NCBI RefSeq assembly: GCF_002994045.1 | Contig: NZ_MQUC01000003.1 | Location: 2,952,501 to 3,016,500, forward strand | Length of the DNA: 64,000 nucleotides | Direction: 5' to 3' | From: Nonlabens agnitus | GTDB taxonomy: Bacteria; Bacteroidota; Bacteroidia; Flavobacteriales; Flavobacteriaceae | In this document: positions 54,451 to 62,666 of the stretch, piece after piece | Layout of the letters: each line of letters begins with the position of its first letter | How positions within the stretch are numbered: the first letter of the stretch is position 1 | Made by a program: the position numbers and the translations under genes | Notes under the pieces: generated by a model | Seen by the model: only the letters and a program-made list of their open reading frames with translations | Database searches by the model: none | Told to the model about the DNA's origin: nothing

Positions 54451-55383
54451 ATGCGTTATCTCACTTCTACCTTTCTATTTTGCTCCTTGATAAGCAGCAG
54501 TTTTATGATCGCACAGTCTTTTGAAATTGATTTATGGGAAACTAATATCCCTAATGCTATCAATAACCCAAACTATCAGGAATCTCCGATAATAGAAGGC
54601 AAAGAGCTTATGAAAACGTCTCAGGTGACTGCACCTACCTTGACCATCTTTAAGCCAGAAAACCCCAACGGTACGGCTATACTCATTTTACCTGGTGGTG
54701 GTTATAAACATCTTGCCATTCATAAGGAAGGAACCAAGATCGCACGATGGTTGAATACCTTGGTCATTACGGGAATTGTTCTTAAATATCGTCTGCCATC
54801 AGATGTTATCATGGATGAAAAAAGCATTGGTCCTTTACAAGATGCTCAAAAGGCGATGAGAGTCATAAGGAGCAACGCTGCTACTTGGGGAATTGATCCG
54901 GCGAAAATTGGGGTCATGGGATTTTCAGCTGGTGGACATCTAGCCGCTACCTTATCCACTGGATACGATGATGAGGTGTATATTGAGAATAGCTATGTAA
55001 GTGCAAAACCTAATTTTTCTATGTTGATTTATCCTGTGATCACTATGCACGATGAATTTACACATCAAGGATCTAAATCCAATCTTCTAGGTGACAACCC
55101 TACTGCAGATCAAATTGAAATGTATTCCACTGAAAACAGAATTAACCAACAAACGCCACCAACGATTTTGATTCACGCTTTAGATGATACATCTGTGCCA
55201 TACCAAAATAGTGTGATATATTTTGAAGGATTGCAAAAGCACGATATAGCGTCAGAGATCCACCTGTATCAAAAAGGTGGACACGGTTTTGGACTCAATG
55301 AAGATGGGCCTGCCAGGAATTGGCCAGCAGCCTGCGAGCAATGGCTGCGCACTAACGCTCTACTTAGAAAAGGTTTTCCTTAG
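54451..55383 (+). CDS. exported alpha/beta-hydrolase, probable acetylesterase
   Basis: This is a 310-residue exported esterase of the group often annotated as acetyl esterase/xylanase-like. A signal peptide of about 22 residues ends SFMIA. LILPGGGYKHLAIHKEG forms the oxyanion hole, GFSAGGHLAATLS carries the nucleophile, HALDDTSVPYQNS holds the Asp, and KGGHGFGLNEDG the His. It starts 2 bp after the CE12 gene and ends the esterase operon. A role in removing pectin acetyl groups is inferred from the neighbours. Confidence 0.87.
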   Translation: MRYLTSTFLFCSLISSSFMIAQSFEIDLWETNIPNAINNPNYQESPIIEGKELMKTSQVTAPTLTIFKPENPNGTAILILPGGGYKHLAIHKEGTKIARWLNTLVITGIVLKYRLPSDVIMDEKSIGPLQDAQKAMRVIRSNAATWGIDPAKIGVMGFSAGGHLAATLSTGYDDEVYIENSYVSAKPNFSMLIYPVITMHDEFTHQGSKSNLLGDNPTADQIEMYSTENRINQQTPPTILIHALDDTSVPYQNSVIYFEGLQKHDIASEIHLYQKGGHGFGLNEDGPARNWPAACEQWLRTNALLRKGFP

Positions 55384-55410
55384 AAAGCCAAATCAACTAA
55401 TAAGTCAATC

Positions 55411-55476
55411 AACCCAAAAACAAAAAAGCCTCTCCTATTCGTCCCCAAAATTTGGGGATCAAAAAGTCTCGGTTTA
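55411..55476. repeat. direct repeat, left copy
   Basis: A 31-bp block (55411-55441) and a 17-bp block (55460-55476) recur at 55896-55926 and 55938-55954. Here they are separated by the dyad TCCCCAAAATTTGGGGA (55442-55458). Confidence 0.88.
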
Positions 55477-55594
55477 CTGATGATTTCATCAAGCTTATAA
55501 AGAAGTACTATCTGAAATTGGAAGTCATTTTTTCTCCTAACTATAGGCGCAGCACGTAATATTTAGGTGGAGATAACTTGTGAGCCCTTTCAGG

Positions 55595-55858
55595 TCAAAG
55601 CATATTCCGGTCTGAATTAATCAAATACTCGATTTGGGATCTACTATATTTTTTAAGGACTCTTTCTCTTATCAATGCTTCTTTCTTAGTTGGAAACTCT
55701 TCTTTAAATACTAATTCCCAATCATTTGCTCTTGAAGTAAACTTGCTTTGAGCAGCGTTGTGTTGTGCCAGTCTATTTTCAGGGTGCTGGCTGTAGCCTT
55801 TGTAATAACAATCCATGGCTTTTGAGTGAATTACATAAACATAATGTTTAATGCACAT
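55595..55858 (-). CDS. GIY-YIG nuclease-domain protein
   Basis: This is an 87-residue single-domain protein of the UPF0213/GIY-YIG type. The signature appears as YVYVIHSKAMDCYYKGYSQ (about 6-24), followed by RLAQHN and RANDWELVFKEEFPTKKEAL, and the conserved Glu lies in the last helix region. Members may cut DNA in repair or be domesticated nucleases; here the role is unknown. The gene lies between two copies of a direct repeat, so it may have been inserted or duplicated. Confidence 0.85.
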   Translation of the reverse strand: MCIKHYVYVIHSKAMDCYYKGYSQHPENRLAQHNAAQSKFTSRANDWELVFKEEFPTKKEALIRERVLKKYSRSQIEYLINSDRNML

Positions 55859-55895
55859 GACTTTGAATCAACTATGGTTGAGAAGATACCAAATT

Positions 55896-55954
55896 AACCC
55901 AAAAACAAAAAAGCCTCTCCTATTCGGAAAAGCTTCTCAAAAAGTCTCGGTTTA
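55896..55954. repeat. direct repeat, right copy
   Basis: This is the counterpart of the left copy on the other side of the GIY-YIG gene. It runs into the terminator hairpin of tRNA-Asp. Confidence 0.88.
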
Positions 55955-55964
55955 CCGAGGCCTT
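55938..55964 (-). terminator. terminator downstream of tRNA-Asp
   Basis: CTCGGT pairs with ACCGAG (55946-55959) and on the minus strand is followed by ACTTTTTG. A second hairpin, CCCGAT/ATCGGG at 56007-56022, lies closer to the tRNA. Confidence 0.68.
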
Positions 55965-56026
55965 CAAATCCCCAATTTTGTTAGGGGACACACAACTTGA
56001 ATTGCTCCCGATTGCTATCGGGATAG

Positions 56027-56100
56027 CGGTCTGGACGGGATTCGAACCCGCGACCTTCGCCGTGACAGGGCGACATTCTAACCAGCTGAACTACCAGACC
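56027..56100 (-). tRNA. tRNA-Asp (anticodon GTC)
   Basis: This is a 74-nt gene with acceptor arm GGTCTGG/CCAGACC and discriminator G. CCA is not encoded, unlike in tRNA-Leu in this window. The anticodon stem-loop CGCCCTGTCACGGCG gives GTC, and the T-arm is CGGGTTCGAATCCCG. Confidence 0.95.
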
Positions 56101-56145
56101 GTGTTCTTATAGAACGATGCTATCACATTTCTGCTTTAGCGGATG

Positions 56146-56176
56146 CAAATATACCTAGGTTTTTTAATCTAGCAAG
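56146..56176 (-). promoter_or_regulatory. promoter of tRNA-Asp
   Basis: On the minus strand CTTG (56173-56176), 19 bp, then TATATTTG (56146-56153), which ends 45 bp before the tRNA. Confidence 0.72.
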
Positions 56177-56247
56177 TTCTTACCCATGATTTTTGAAAAA
56201 AGTTGAAATACTTATGCCGCCTGATGGGTAAGATGTAGTTTTACAAC

Positions 56248-57072
56248 ATGATACAACTCATCGCCACAGACATCGACGGTACGCTACTGGATGGAAACCG
56301 TTTTATTTCTGCAAAAACTGCAGAAATCTTCAATCAACTGGAGCTGCCTAAGATCCTCATTTCTGCGCGCATGCCGCAAGCCATGTACTACCTGCAGGAA
56401 GCGCTTAATATTCAAGGGCTGCCTATCGTCTGTTATAACGGCGCCTTAGTGCTGCATCAAGAAGAGGTTCTCCATAGTGATAGTATTTCTTTTGATATCA
56501 TCAAGGATCTTGCTGCAATAGGTGTGGATCACGATATTCACGTGAGTTTGTATCGTGGCAAGGAGTGGTTTGTAACCCAACGGGACCAGTGGACACTTAG
56601 GGAAATCAACAACACGCGTGTAGAGCCTACCGTTCAGGATCTGGAAGATACCATGGCGTATTTCAAAAAAACTCAAGATGCTGGTGGTGCCCACAAGATC
56701 ATGTTCATGGGCAATGCAGATCGTATGGAACTCGCTTTCGCGAAAGCGGAAAAACATCACTCCTCAATGGTTCATTTGTACCGCTCAAAAGATACCTATA
56801 CTGAAATATCGCCTAAGAACATCTCCAAAAAATCAGCCCTGGAATTATTGATCCAGCGCAATTATCCATCCATCGCTATGTCTGGCGTGGCAGCCTTTGG
56901 CGATAATTATAATGATACTGAGATGCTCGCTGGCGCTGGATATGGAATTGCGGTAGCCAATGGCCGTGATGAGGTCAAACAGGCCGCAAATCACGTCACG
57001 GCCCATCATAAAGAAGATGGCGTGGCCCTATGGCTGGAGGAATTTATACTCAACAAAAAAGCGACCCTGTAG
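56248..57072 (+). CDS. HAD-superfamily (Cof type IIB) hydrolase
   Basis: This is a 274-residue cytoplasmic phosphatase of the Cof/YbiV group, acting on sugar phosphates or similar. Motif I is ATDIDGTLLDGN (nucleophile Asp), motif II ILISARM, motif III the Lys in SPKNISKKSALELL, and motif IV FGDNYNDTEML. The cap (about 85-190) includes AFAKA, encoded by a dispersed palindrome copy. The stop codon is within the terminator stem. The specific substrate is unknown. Confidence 0.9.
   Translation: MIQLIATDIDGTLLDGNRFISAKTAEIFNQLELPKILISARMPQAMYYLQEALNIQGLPIVCYNGALVLHQEEVLHSDSISFDIIKDLAAIGVDHDIHVSLYRGKEWFVTQRDQWTLREINNTRVEPTVQDLEDTMAYFKKTQDAGGAHKIMFMGNADRMELAFAKAEKHHSSMVHLYRSKDTYTEISPKNISKKSALELLIQRNYPSIAMSGVAAFGDNYNDTEMLAGAGYGIAVANGRDEVKQAANHVTAHHKEDGVALWLEEFILNKKATL
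56734..56747. repeat. dispersed palindrome, copy 10 (coding)
   Basis: This is an exact core in the HAD gene, read as AFAKA in the cap domain. Confidence 0.95.
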
Positions 57073-57082
57073 GTCGCTTTTT
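57056..57082. terminator. bidirectional terminator
   Basis: AAAAAGCGACC pairs perfectly with GGTCGCTTTTT around CTGTA. It serves the HAD gene and the convergent lipoprotein gene. Confidence 0.93.
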
Positions 57083-57105
57083 GATGTCTTTTATAAGTTG
57101 TCAAC

Positions 57106-57660
57106 TTAGTTCTGGATCTGGATCACATCTGCAGATCCTAGATTTGCTATATTGATAACAGAGTTATAGTCACTAACATCCAGTCTTGGATCGCTGGCAA
57201 CCTCTGACGGTAAAATTACGAATCTAAAAGTTTGATTGTTCAGATCTGCTGTTGTCAAGTTATTGAAATCAGTAGAAATAGGTCCGTCGATAAATAGTCT
57301 TGCATCTACGATAGTAAAGTCATAATTGTAACGGAAATCTCCAAAATCGCTAAAAATGGTCTGTGGCAAAGCTCTCCATACATCAACGGTACGACCATCA
57401 TCAGTACTAGCTTGTTCAAACAAGATGTAAGCAAGAACTACATCAGTGTCAAAAAGTTCAAAATTATTAGGATAATTCACAGGTACAGAATAATCTGGTG
57501 CTGTGAAATCCTCAGTGGTCTCAAAAATCAATGCGGTTTCTGCATCCAGACCATCCAGACCATCAAGACCATCACGCCCGTCAAATCCTGGAGGTCCTTG
57601 GTCGCCTTCACAAGAAGCAAAACCAACGGCGATAGCTAATAGTAATAGTATTTTTTTCAT
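57106..57660 (-). CDS. lipoprotein with a short collagen-like repeat
   Basis: This is a 184-residue lipoprotein (signal MKKILLLLAIAVGFASC). Immediately after Cys17 come seven Gly-X-Y triplets (GDQGPPGFDGRDGLDGLDGL), then a beta-rich domain (about 45-184) ending LGSADVIQIQN. Such proteins are common in Flavobacteriia and probably sit on the outer membrane as trimers, but their role is not known. It has no partner gene: it is convergent with the HAD gene and divergent from the TPR gene. Confidence 0.8.
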   Translation of the reverse strand: MKKILLLLAIAVGFASCEGDQGPPGFDGRDGLDGLDGLDAETALIFETTEDFTAPDYSVPVNYPNNFELFDTDVVLAYILFEQASTDDGRTVDVWRALPQTIFSDFGDFRYNYDFTIVDARLFIDGPISTDFNNLTTADLNNQTFRFVILPSEVASDPRLDVSDYNSVINIANLGSADVIQIQN

Positions 57661-57714
57661 AATGTAGTATTTTAGGTTTTTGAGAGTTCAATAAGTATGC
57701 CTAAATTAATATCT

Positions 57715-58857
57715 ATGAAAACCTACCTCACTCTAATTGTACTTTATTTAGGAAACTTCTTGAATACGACCGCTCAAGAGTATGAAGCAGATAGCTTGAT
57801 GGCAATAGGAAATTACCGTGAGGCATTAAATTCCTATCGTGAACTTGACACCACTGCTGACAATACGTTTAAGACGGCTCGAGCATACGTCGTATTAGGC
57901 GACACAGATCAAGCCATCAACTCTTACAAGCAAGGCCTAGAAATGGAACCAGAAGCGATACGACCACGGTTTGAATTGGGGCGCTTATATTTAGGGACCA
58001 GCAATGTTTTTGAAAGCCTTTGGTTATTCAAACAGTTAAACGAAGAGTTTCCAGAAAACTCAACCTATCTATTTTATAAGGGACAAGCTCATGAACAATT
58101 AAAATCAGATGATCTGGCCATGGACGTTTATGAGAATGTCCTCAAAATGGATCCTGATTATCGCAGGGCAAGATTGGAACTGGTTCCATTGTTAATTAAA
58201 AACAGGGAAACAGGACCAGCGATCAAATACTGTATTGAGGTTTTAAATGAAAACCCTGATGATATCAAATTCAATAGTCTTATTGCTCAGGCCTATTATC
58301 ACGCCAAGATCTACTCAAAAGCCATTGAACACCTAGAGCGGCTTTTGGAATTGGGAAATGATACAGAGTTCAATCGCCGTACGCTGGCGATCAGTTACAT
58401 CCAGGATGCTCAATGGCAAAAAGGCATTGAGAACATTCAGATCTTTCTGGAGAAGTATAACGATAAGGATGCAGACCTATATTTTCTAAAATCAAAAGCG
58501 CACCTGAGACTTCAGGAATATGATGAGGCTCAAGATGCCATTGAATATGCCATCATGTATAAAAGGCCATCTATTGCACAGGAATATCTTCAAATGGCAT
58601 CTATTATGGCGGCAAGAGAGGATTTTAAAGGTACTTTTGAAACGATGCAATTAGCTGTCAAAGAAAATCCAGAAGATGATGTCGCCGCTTACCAATTAGT
58701 TGTTGCGGCAGACCGTTATTTTAAGGATAAAAAGTCCATTCTGAAGTACTATGAGCGTTTTCTTGACAAATTTGGAACGTCCAGTGATTATGCAGAGATC
58801 GCTGAATCCCGAGCTAATGACCTCAAGAAGGAAATTTTCATGAACATAGAAAAGTGA
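57715..58857 (+). CDS. exported TPR-repeat protein
   Basis: This is an exported protein of about 380 residues. The start is placed at the ATG at 57715, giving the signal peptide MKTYLTLIVLYLGNFLNTTA; the in-frame ATG at 57697 would add six residues. About nine tetratricopeptide-like repeats fill the rest (for example YREALNSYRELDTTADNTFK, AIKYCIEVLNENPDDIKFN, AIEHLERLLELGNDTEFN). It is likely a periplasmic scaffold. The stop overlaps the GTG start of the next lipoprotein gene, which suggests a two-gene operon. Confidence 0.82.
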   Translation: MKTYLTLIVLYLGNFLNTTAQEYEADSLMAIGNYREALNSYRELDTTADNTFKTARAYVVLGDTDQAINSYKQGLEMEPEAIRPRFELGRLYLGTSNVFESLWLFKQLNEEFPENSTYLFYKGQAHEQLKSDDLAMDVYENVLKMDPDYRRARLELVPLLIKNRETGPAIKYCIEVLNENPDDIKFNSLIAQAYYHAKIYSKAIEHLERLLELGNDTEFNRRTLAISYIQDAQWQKGIENIQIFLEKYNDKDADLYFLKSKAHLRLQEYDEAQDAIEYAIMYKRPSIAQEYLQMASIMAAREDFKGTFETMQLAVKENPEDDVAAYQLVVAADRYFKDKKSILKYYERFLDKFGTSSDYAEIAESRANDLKKEIFMNIEK

Positions 58858-59363
58858 GGCTAGTTTCAAAACATATCGCTTTTACTCTCTCATTTGCGTT
58901 TGTATTGCTACTATCCGTCACAGCTTGTAAATCAGAGTTGGACAAGGATCGAGAAGCAGCTCAAATTGCCTCTAAGCGATTTCAAGAGCTGGATACAACT
59001 ACCGTGGACGTCTATCCACAATTTAAGGATTGCGATGAGTTGCTCTCCTCATCAGACTGTTTTTATAAGAACCTTCACCAATTGATCAAGTCCCGATTAT
59101 CCAGTGATACCTTATCTATGGAGATCAAGGCAAAAGACAGTCTGGTTGCACAATTTACCGTGAATAAGATTGGACGTATTTCCTACGACAGTATTTCCAG
59201 ATGTGCCAACCATCTGGATAAAAAGTACCTGGATTCTATCATGCAGCAAAAATTTCAGGATCTGCCTACTATCGATAGTGCATTAAAGCAAGGCACACCA
59301 GTGTCATCGTCCTATCTGGTTCCTATTGTGGTGCAACCCGTTGGGACTACTCTTGATCAATAG
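58854..59363 (+). CDS. lipoprotein of unknown function
   Basis: I do not recognise this 169-residue protein. The GTG start overlaps the TPR stop (GTGA). The lipoprotein signal ends LLLSVTAC. The mature part resembles a TonB C-terminal-like or energy-transducer periplasmic domain only weakly (SLVAQFTVNKIGRISYDSIS, then LPTIDSALKQGTPV, VPIVVQPV). It contains a possible Cys pair (CDELLSSSDCF). It is probably a partner of the TPR protein. The 3' end overlaps the convergent glycosyltransferase gene by 17 bp. Confidence 0.72.
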   Translation: MRLVSKHIAFTLSFAFVLLLSVTACKSELDKDREAAQIASKRFQELDTTTVDVYPQFKDCDELLSSSDCFYKNLHQLIKSRLSSDTLSMEIKAKDSLVAQFTVNKIGRISYDSISRCANHLDKKYLDSIMQQKFQDLPTIDSALKQGTPVSSSYLVPIVVQPVGTTLDQ

Positions 59364-60477
59364 ATCTGCCATGCCATTCAATAGTGCCTAGACTGCGCGC
59401 CGCAACAGCGATGACAACAAACGGATACACAAAAAACTGAATTAAAAAATACCGCGCCCATAAAAATGGTGTCACTTGGTTGCCTACCAGTAGCACTACC
59501 GCATCTGTAAAAAACTTGATGAGGATGACCATGACGCCTAATTTGAAGTCCATCAAATCCAGTAAGAGTAATACGGGAACGCCCAGAAACAGCAGGTTCA
59601 TCAAGAATACATGAGCGCTTACCAGTTTGTTGAGTAGGCTTTTAGTGTGCTTTCCCTTACGTGACCATCGAGCGCGTTGTTCAATGAGAGCATTAAAAGA
59701 ACTTTTGGCAGGTGTGGTTACGATAGCTTCTTCGCTTTTGAGGTAATGGCACTGTAAGACATCTTCGGCGGCTAATTTTTCCAAAAGAAATACATCATCA
59801 CCACTTGAAAATTGGTCGTTCCCGAGATAACCATCAACTAGATTGAAAGCGTTTTTGGAAAAGGAAAGATTGGCGCCATTGCACATAAAAGGTTGGCGCA
59901 TGGCAAATGATCCAGCCGTGATGGCTTGTAGTGCCATCATTTCCAGCTGTTGTATGGCTGCAATAAAGCCTTTTCCAGATAATTGTATTGGCGCGGCAAC
60001 CAGCATCGCATCGGCAAATTGTTGGTAGTGATTATTAAAGCTTAATAGCCAGGTTTTAGGCAGGAGACAGTCGGCATCTGTGGTTATGATGTGATCATAG
60101 CTGGATTGTGAAACCGCAGCCGTGATCCCGTCTTTTTTGGCACTGGCGCTGCGTTTGGGTCGTTCCAGTAAATGAATCTGTATGGACGGATTTCCAGCAG
60201 CAAAATCCTGAACCAGACTTTTGCTTCCATCGGTAGATTCATCGTTGACAAACCACCATTCGCAGGCATCTTTAGGGTAATCCATTTGCCGGATGGACTC
60301 CAGTAATTGGGGCAGCGCACGTACCTCATTTCGATACACGACAATGATGGAAAAGCGATGATGGTGTTGAGTTCGCTTTCGCGAAAGCGAACTAGGCATA
60401 TACCTCAATGCTGGCATGGCGAGCCCTAATAGGATCAAACAGTACCCAAAACTGATGAGAAGTACCACAAAACTCAT
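59347..60477 (-). CDS. family 2 glycosyltransferase, membrane-bound
   Basis: This is a 376-residue inner-membrane GT2 enzyme that probably adds a sugar to a lipid or polysaccharide. An N-terminal membrane helix (about 3-25) is followed by the GT-A domain: FSIIVVYRNEVRALPQLLES, WWFVNDESTDGS, ITTDADCLLP (the DxD site) and SGDDVFLLEKL, with RARWSRKGKH as the Q/RxxRW-like motif. Three C-terminal helices (about 283-355) follow. A full palindrome copy encodes SLSRKR before the catalytic domain. The gene after it in coordinate order overlaps it by 4 bp. Confidence 0.9.
   Translation of the reverse strand: MSFVVLLISFGYCLILLGLAMPALRYMPSSLSRKRTQHHHRFSIIVVYRNEVRALPQLLESIRQMDYPKDACEWWFVNDESTDGSKSLVQDFAAGNPSIQIHLLERPKRSASAKKDGITAAVSQSSYDHIITTDADCLLPKTWLLSFNNHYQQFADAMLVAAPIQLSGKGFIAAIQQLEMMALQAITAGSFAMRQPFMCNGANLSFSKNAFNLVDGYLGNDQFSSGDDVFLLEKLAAEDVLQCHYLKSEEAIVTTPAKSSFNALIEQRARWSRKGKHTKSLLNKLVSAHVFLMNLLFLGVPVLLLLDLMDFKLGVMVILIKFFTDAVVLLVGNQVTPFLWARYFLIQFFVYPFVVIAVAARSLGTIEWHGRSIDQE
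60372..60391. repeat. dispersed palindrome, copy 11 (coding, full 20-mer)
   Basis: This is a perfect 20-bp palindrome in the 5' part of the glycosyltransferase gene, read as SLSRKR just after the first membrane helix. Confidence 0.95.
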
Positions 60478-61358
60478 GAGATCGCAGCTTTTTGAAATTG
60501 AGGAAATGGCAACATTAGGCTGCCAATAATAACTGGCAATACCGTATTAAATAACCAGACCACCGCAACTATGGCGGTCATGGACTCCATGGGAATTGCC
60601 AAAGAATCTGCAAAAAAGCTAGCCACGCTCCATTTGAGTGCCAGATCAAAAAGTTGCATGCTGGGAACGATGGATACGGTAAGGTACATCGCTGTAATAC
60701 AGCTTATTACCGTAGGTGTTGGCGACGTACTGGAATAGCTTAACAAAAGCAACCAACAGCTTGAAAATAAGACATATCGCAATGCTGATAATCCCAAAAT
60801 TGGAGCAATGCCAGCCGATAGGGAAAGCCGTTGATGCAATCGTGGCGACAAGTGCATAAGTATGAGAAGAATAAAAATGCCTATAAAAAATATCCACCAA
60901 GGCAAATCTGCTAAATACCACCAACCGATTGCTCCAAAGATGACGGTAACTGTCATCTGGCAAAAGTTGCCGTAGGCTACGGCCTTCAAGATATTCTTGC
61001 GCTGGTGTTGTTGGAAATAGGAAGCCTTGAGGGCAAATTCTCCGGCCCGCAAAGGCGTTAGAAAACTGGCAGCTTGACTGGTAAGGTTTTGGTAAAGGCT
61101 TTGGGTAAAAGTGAGGCGTTGGCTGGACGTTGCTAGCAGCTGCCATTTAATCGTTTCCATCATCCAACTGGAAATCGAAAACACCGGTAATAGCATCCAG
61201 AAATACAATGGCAGTGAATTCAAATAGCCCAAGATATTCTGCTCTTGAAAATCGATTTGTTGCAGGTACCAAACAATGTATCCTACCGTGAATAACGCCA
61301 CTGCTATCTTGCAGGCCTGCCATAGGAATTGCTTAGATTTGTGGGACACGGCTATCAC
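60474..61358 (-). CDS. flippase-like (LPG synthase membrane-domain) protein
   Basis: This is a 294-residue polytopic membrane protein of the UPF0104/lysylphosphatidylglycerol-synthase transmembrane family, lacking the catalytic domain. About seven helices are visible, with motifs LTPLRAGEFALKASYF and AVVWLFNTVLPVIIGSL. It should work with the adjacent glycosyltransferase (4-bp overlap) in lipid or glycan transport. The start is GTG at 61358, no ATG being available. It is only 18 bp from the TTG start of the divergent ruvC. Confidence 0.8.
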   Translation of the reverse strand: MIAVSHKSKQFLWQACKIAVALFTVGYIVWYLQQIDFQEQNILGYLNSLPLYFWMLLPVFSISSWMMETIKWQLLATSSQRLTFTQSLYQNLTSQAASFLTPLRAGEFALKASYFQQHQRKNILKAVAYGNFCQMTVTVIFGAIGWWYLADLPWWIFFIGIFILLILMHLSPRLHQRLSLSAGIAPILGLSALRYVLFSSCWLLLLSYSSTSPTPTVISCITAMYLTVSIVPSMQLFDLALKWSVASFFADSLAIPMESMTAIVAVVWLFNTVLPVIIGSLMLPFPQFQKAAIS

Positions 61359-61376
61359 GGCTGGAAATTACAACAA

Positions 61377-61931
61377 TTGGCAAGAGAACGTATCATTTTG
61401 GGTATCGATCCGGGAACGGCGATCATGGGATTTGGAGTCATTAAGATCACTGGAAAAACCATGTCTTTTATCCAGATGAACGAATTGGACCTGCGTAAGG
61501 TGACCGATCCTTATGTCAAACTGCGAAAAATATTTGAGCGTACCCTAGAATTAATCGATACGCACCATCCAGACGAGATCGCACTAGAAGCACCTTTTTT
61601 TGGTAAAAATGTGCAATCCATGCTCAAATTGGGACGAGCTCAAGGTGTCGCCATGGCTGCTGGGCTTTCTAGAGACATTCCAGTTACTGAATATGCACCA
61701 CGACGCATCAAGCAATCCATTACGGGTAAGGGAACAGCGAGCAAGGAACAGGTGGCACTAATGCTCAAGAGCACTCTAAATCTCAAAGAACTTCCTAAAA
61801 ACCTTGACATGACCGACGGACTCGCCGCAGCCGTTTGTCACTTTTATTCCAGCGGTAGGGTTGAAGTAGGCAAGAGCTACACAGGTTGGGCTGCGTTTGT
61901 AAAACAAAACGAAAAAAGAGTTAAAAAGTAG
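61377..61931 (+). CDS. ruvC: Holliday junction resolvase RuvC
   Basis: This is a resolvase of about 184 residues that cuts Holliday junctions after RuvAB branch migration. I place the start at the TTG at 61377 (read MARERIILGIDPGTAIMGFG), which matches the typical RuvC N-terminus. The earlier TTG at 61329 would overlap the divergent flippase-like gene. Catalytic acidic residues are in IDPG, ALEAPF and NLDMTDGLAAAVCHFY. ruvA and ruvB are not in this window. Two divergent genes with non-ATG starts 18 bp apart is unusual. Confidence 0.92.
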   Translation: MARERIILGIDPGTAIMGFGVIKITGKTMSFIQMNELDLRKVTDPYVKLRKIFERTLELIDTHHPDEIALEAPFFGKNVQSMLKLGRAQGVAMAAGLSRDIPVTEYAPRRIKQSITGKGTASKEQVALMLKSTLNLKELPKNLDMTDGLAAAVCHFYSSGRVEVGKSYTGWAAFVKQNEKRVKK

Positions 61932-62062
61932 TACAGCGATTTTTCAATCTTTAGCTTTATCAAAATTGTCCATCTCTGTTTTATGAAGCAATCATAACAG
62001 TGATTTAACCCCAATAGATGGCAATTTGTTTTACTTAGAAGCATTTAACGTATAGCTGCAAC

Positions 62063-62662
62063 ATGACCAACTGCCTTATCATATTTACCCGTAACCCAGA
62101 ATTAGGAAAAGGAAAGCGACGACTTGCTGCCACAGTAGGCGATGAAAAGGCTCTCGAGATCTATAAATTCTTGCTGGAGCATACACGATCGATTACAAAG
62201 AATATTTACGGCGTGAAGCAAGTCTGGTATTCAGAAGAGGTGCATGAAGACGATGATTGGGATAACTTGGCTTATGAAAAGTATCAGCAAAAAGGTGAAG
62301 ACTTAGGCGCACGTATGAAGTATGCATTTGAAAAGGCGCTGGAACGACATGAAAGCGTCATAATCATAGGATCAGATATGTACGACTTGAGCGCCTTAGA
62401 AATCGATGATGCCTTTAAAAAGCTTAATGAAAAGGACGCCATCATAGGTCCTGCAACAGATGGTGGATATTATTTGCTGGGATTCAAGAACAAAATACCA
62501 CAAGGGATTTTTGAGAATAAAGATTGGGGAACATCTACCGTACTGGAAGAAACACTTAAAGACTTAAAAAACCTGGATTATGTCATGCTGGAAGAGCGCA
62601 ATGATGTCGATACAGAAGATGATATCAAGGACCATCCAGATTTTCAAATACTATTAAATTAA
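62063..62662 (+). CDS. DUF2064/TIGR04282-type nucleotidyl- or glycosyltransferase
   Basis: This is a 199-residue protein of the TIGR04282 group (arsenosugar biosynthesis-like glycosyltransferase, DUF2064), with a GT-A-like fold. It starts MTNCLIIFTRNPELGKGKRRLA; the basic loop binds a nucleotide. SVIIIGSDMYDL and IIGPATDGGYYLLG are typical, with the acidic metal-binding Asp in GSD. It sits 4 bp before the purine nucleoside phosphorylase gene, so the two are probably cotranscribed. No arsenosugar genes are nearby, so the actual substrate is open. Confidence 0.84.
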   Translation: MTNCLIIFTRNPELGKGKRRLAATVGDEKALEIYKFLLEHTRSITKNIYGVKQVWYSEEVHEDDDWDNLAYEKYQQKGEDLGARMKYAFEKALERHESVIIIGSDMYDLSALEIDDAFKKLNEKDAIIGPATDGGYYLLGFKNKIPQGIFENKDWGTSTVLEETLKDLKNLDYVMLEERNDVDTEDDIKDHPDFQILLN

Positions 62663-62666
62663 GATT

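Noticed and set aside
55411..55954. Direct repeats as phage or island attachment sites
   Set aside because: They do not copy part of the tRNA gene itself and no integrase lies between or near them.
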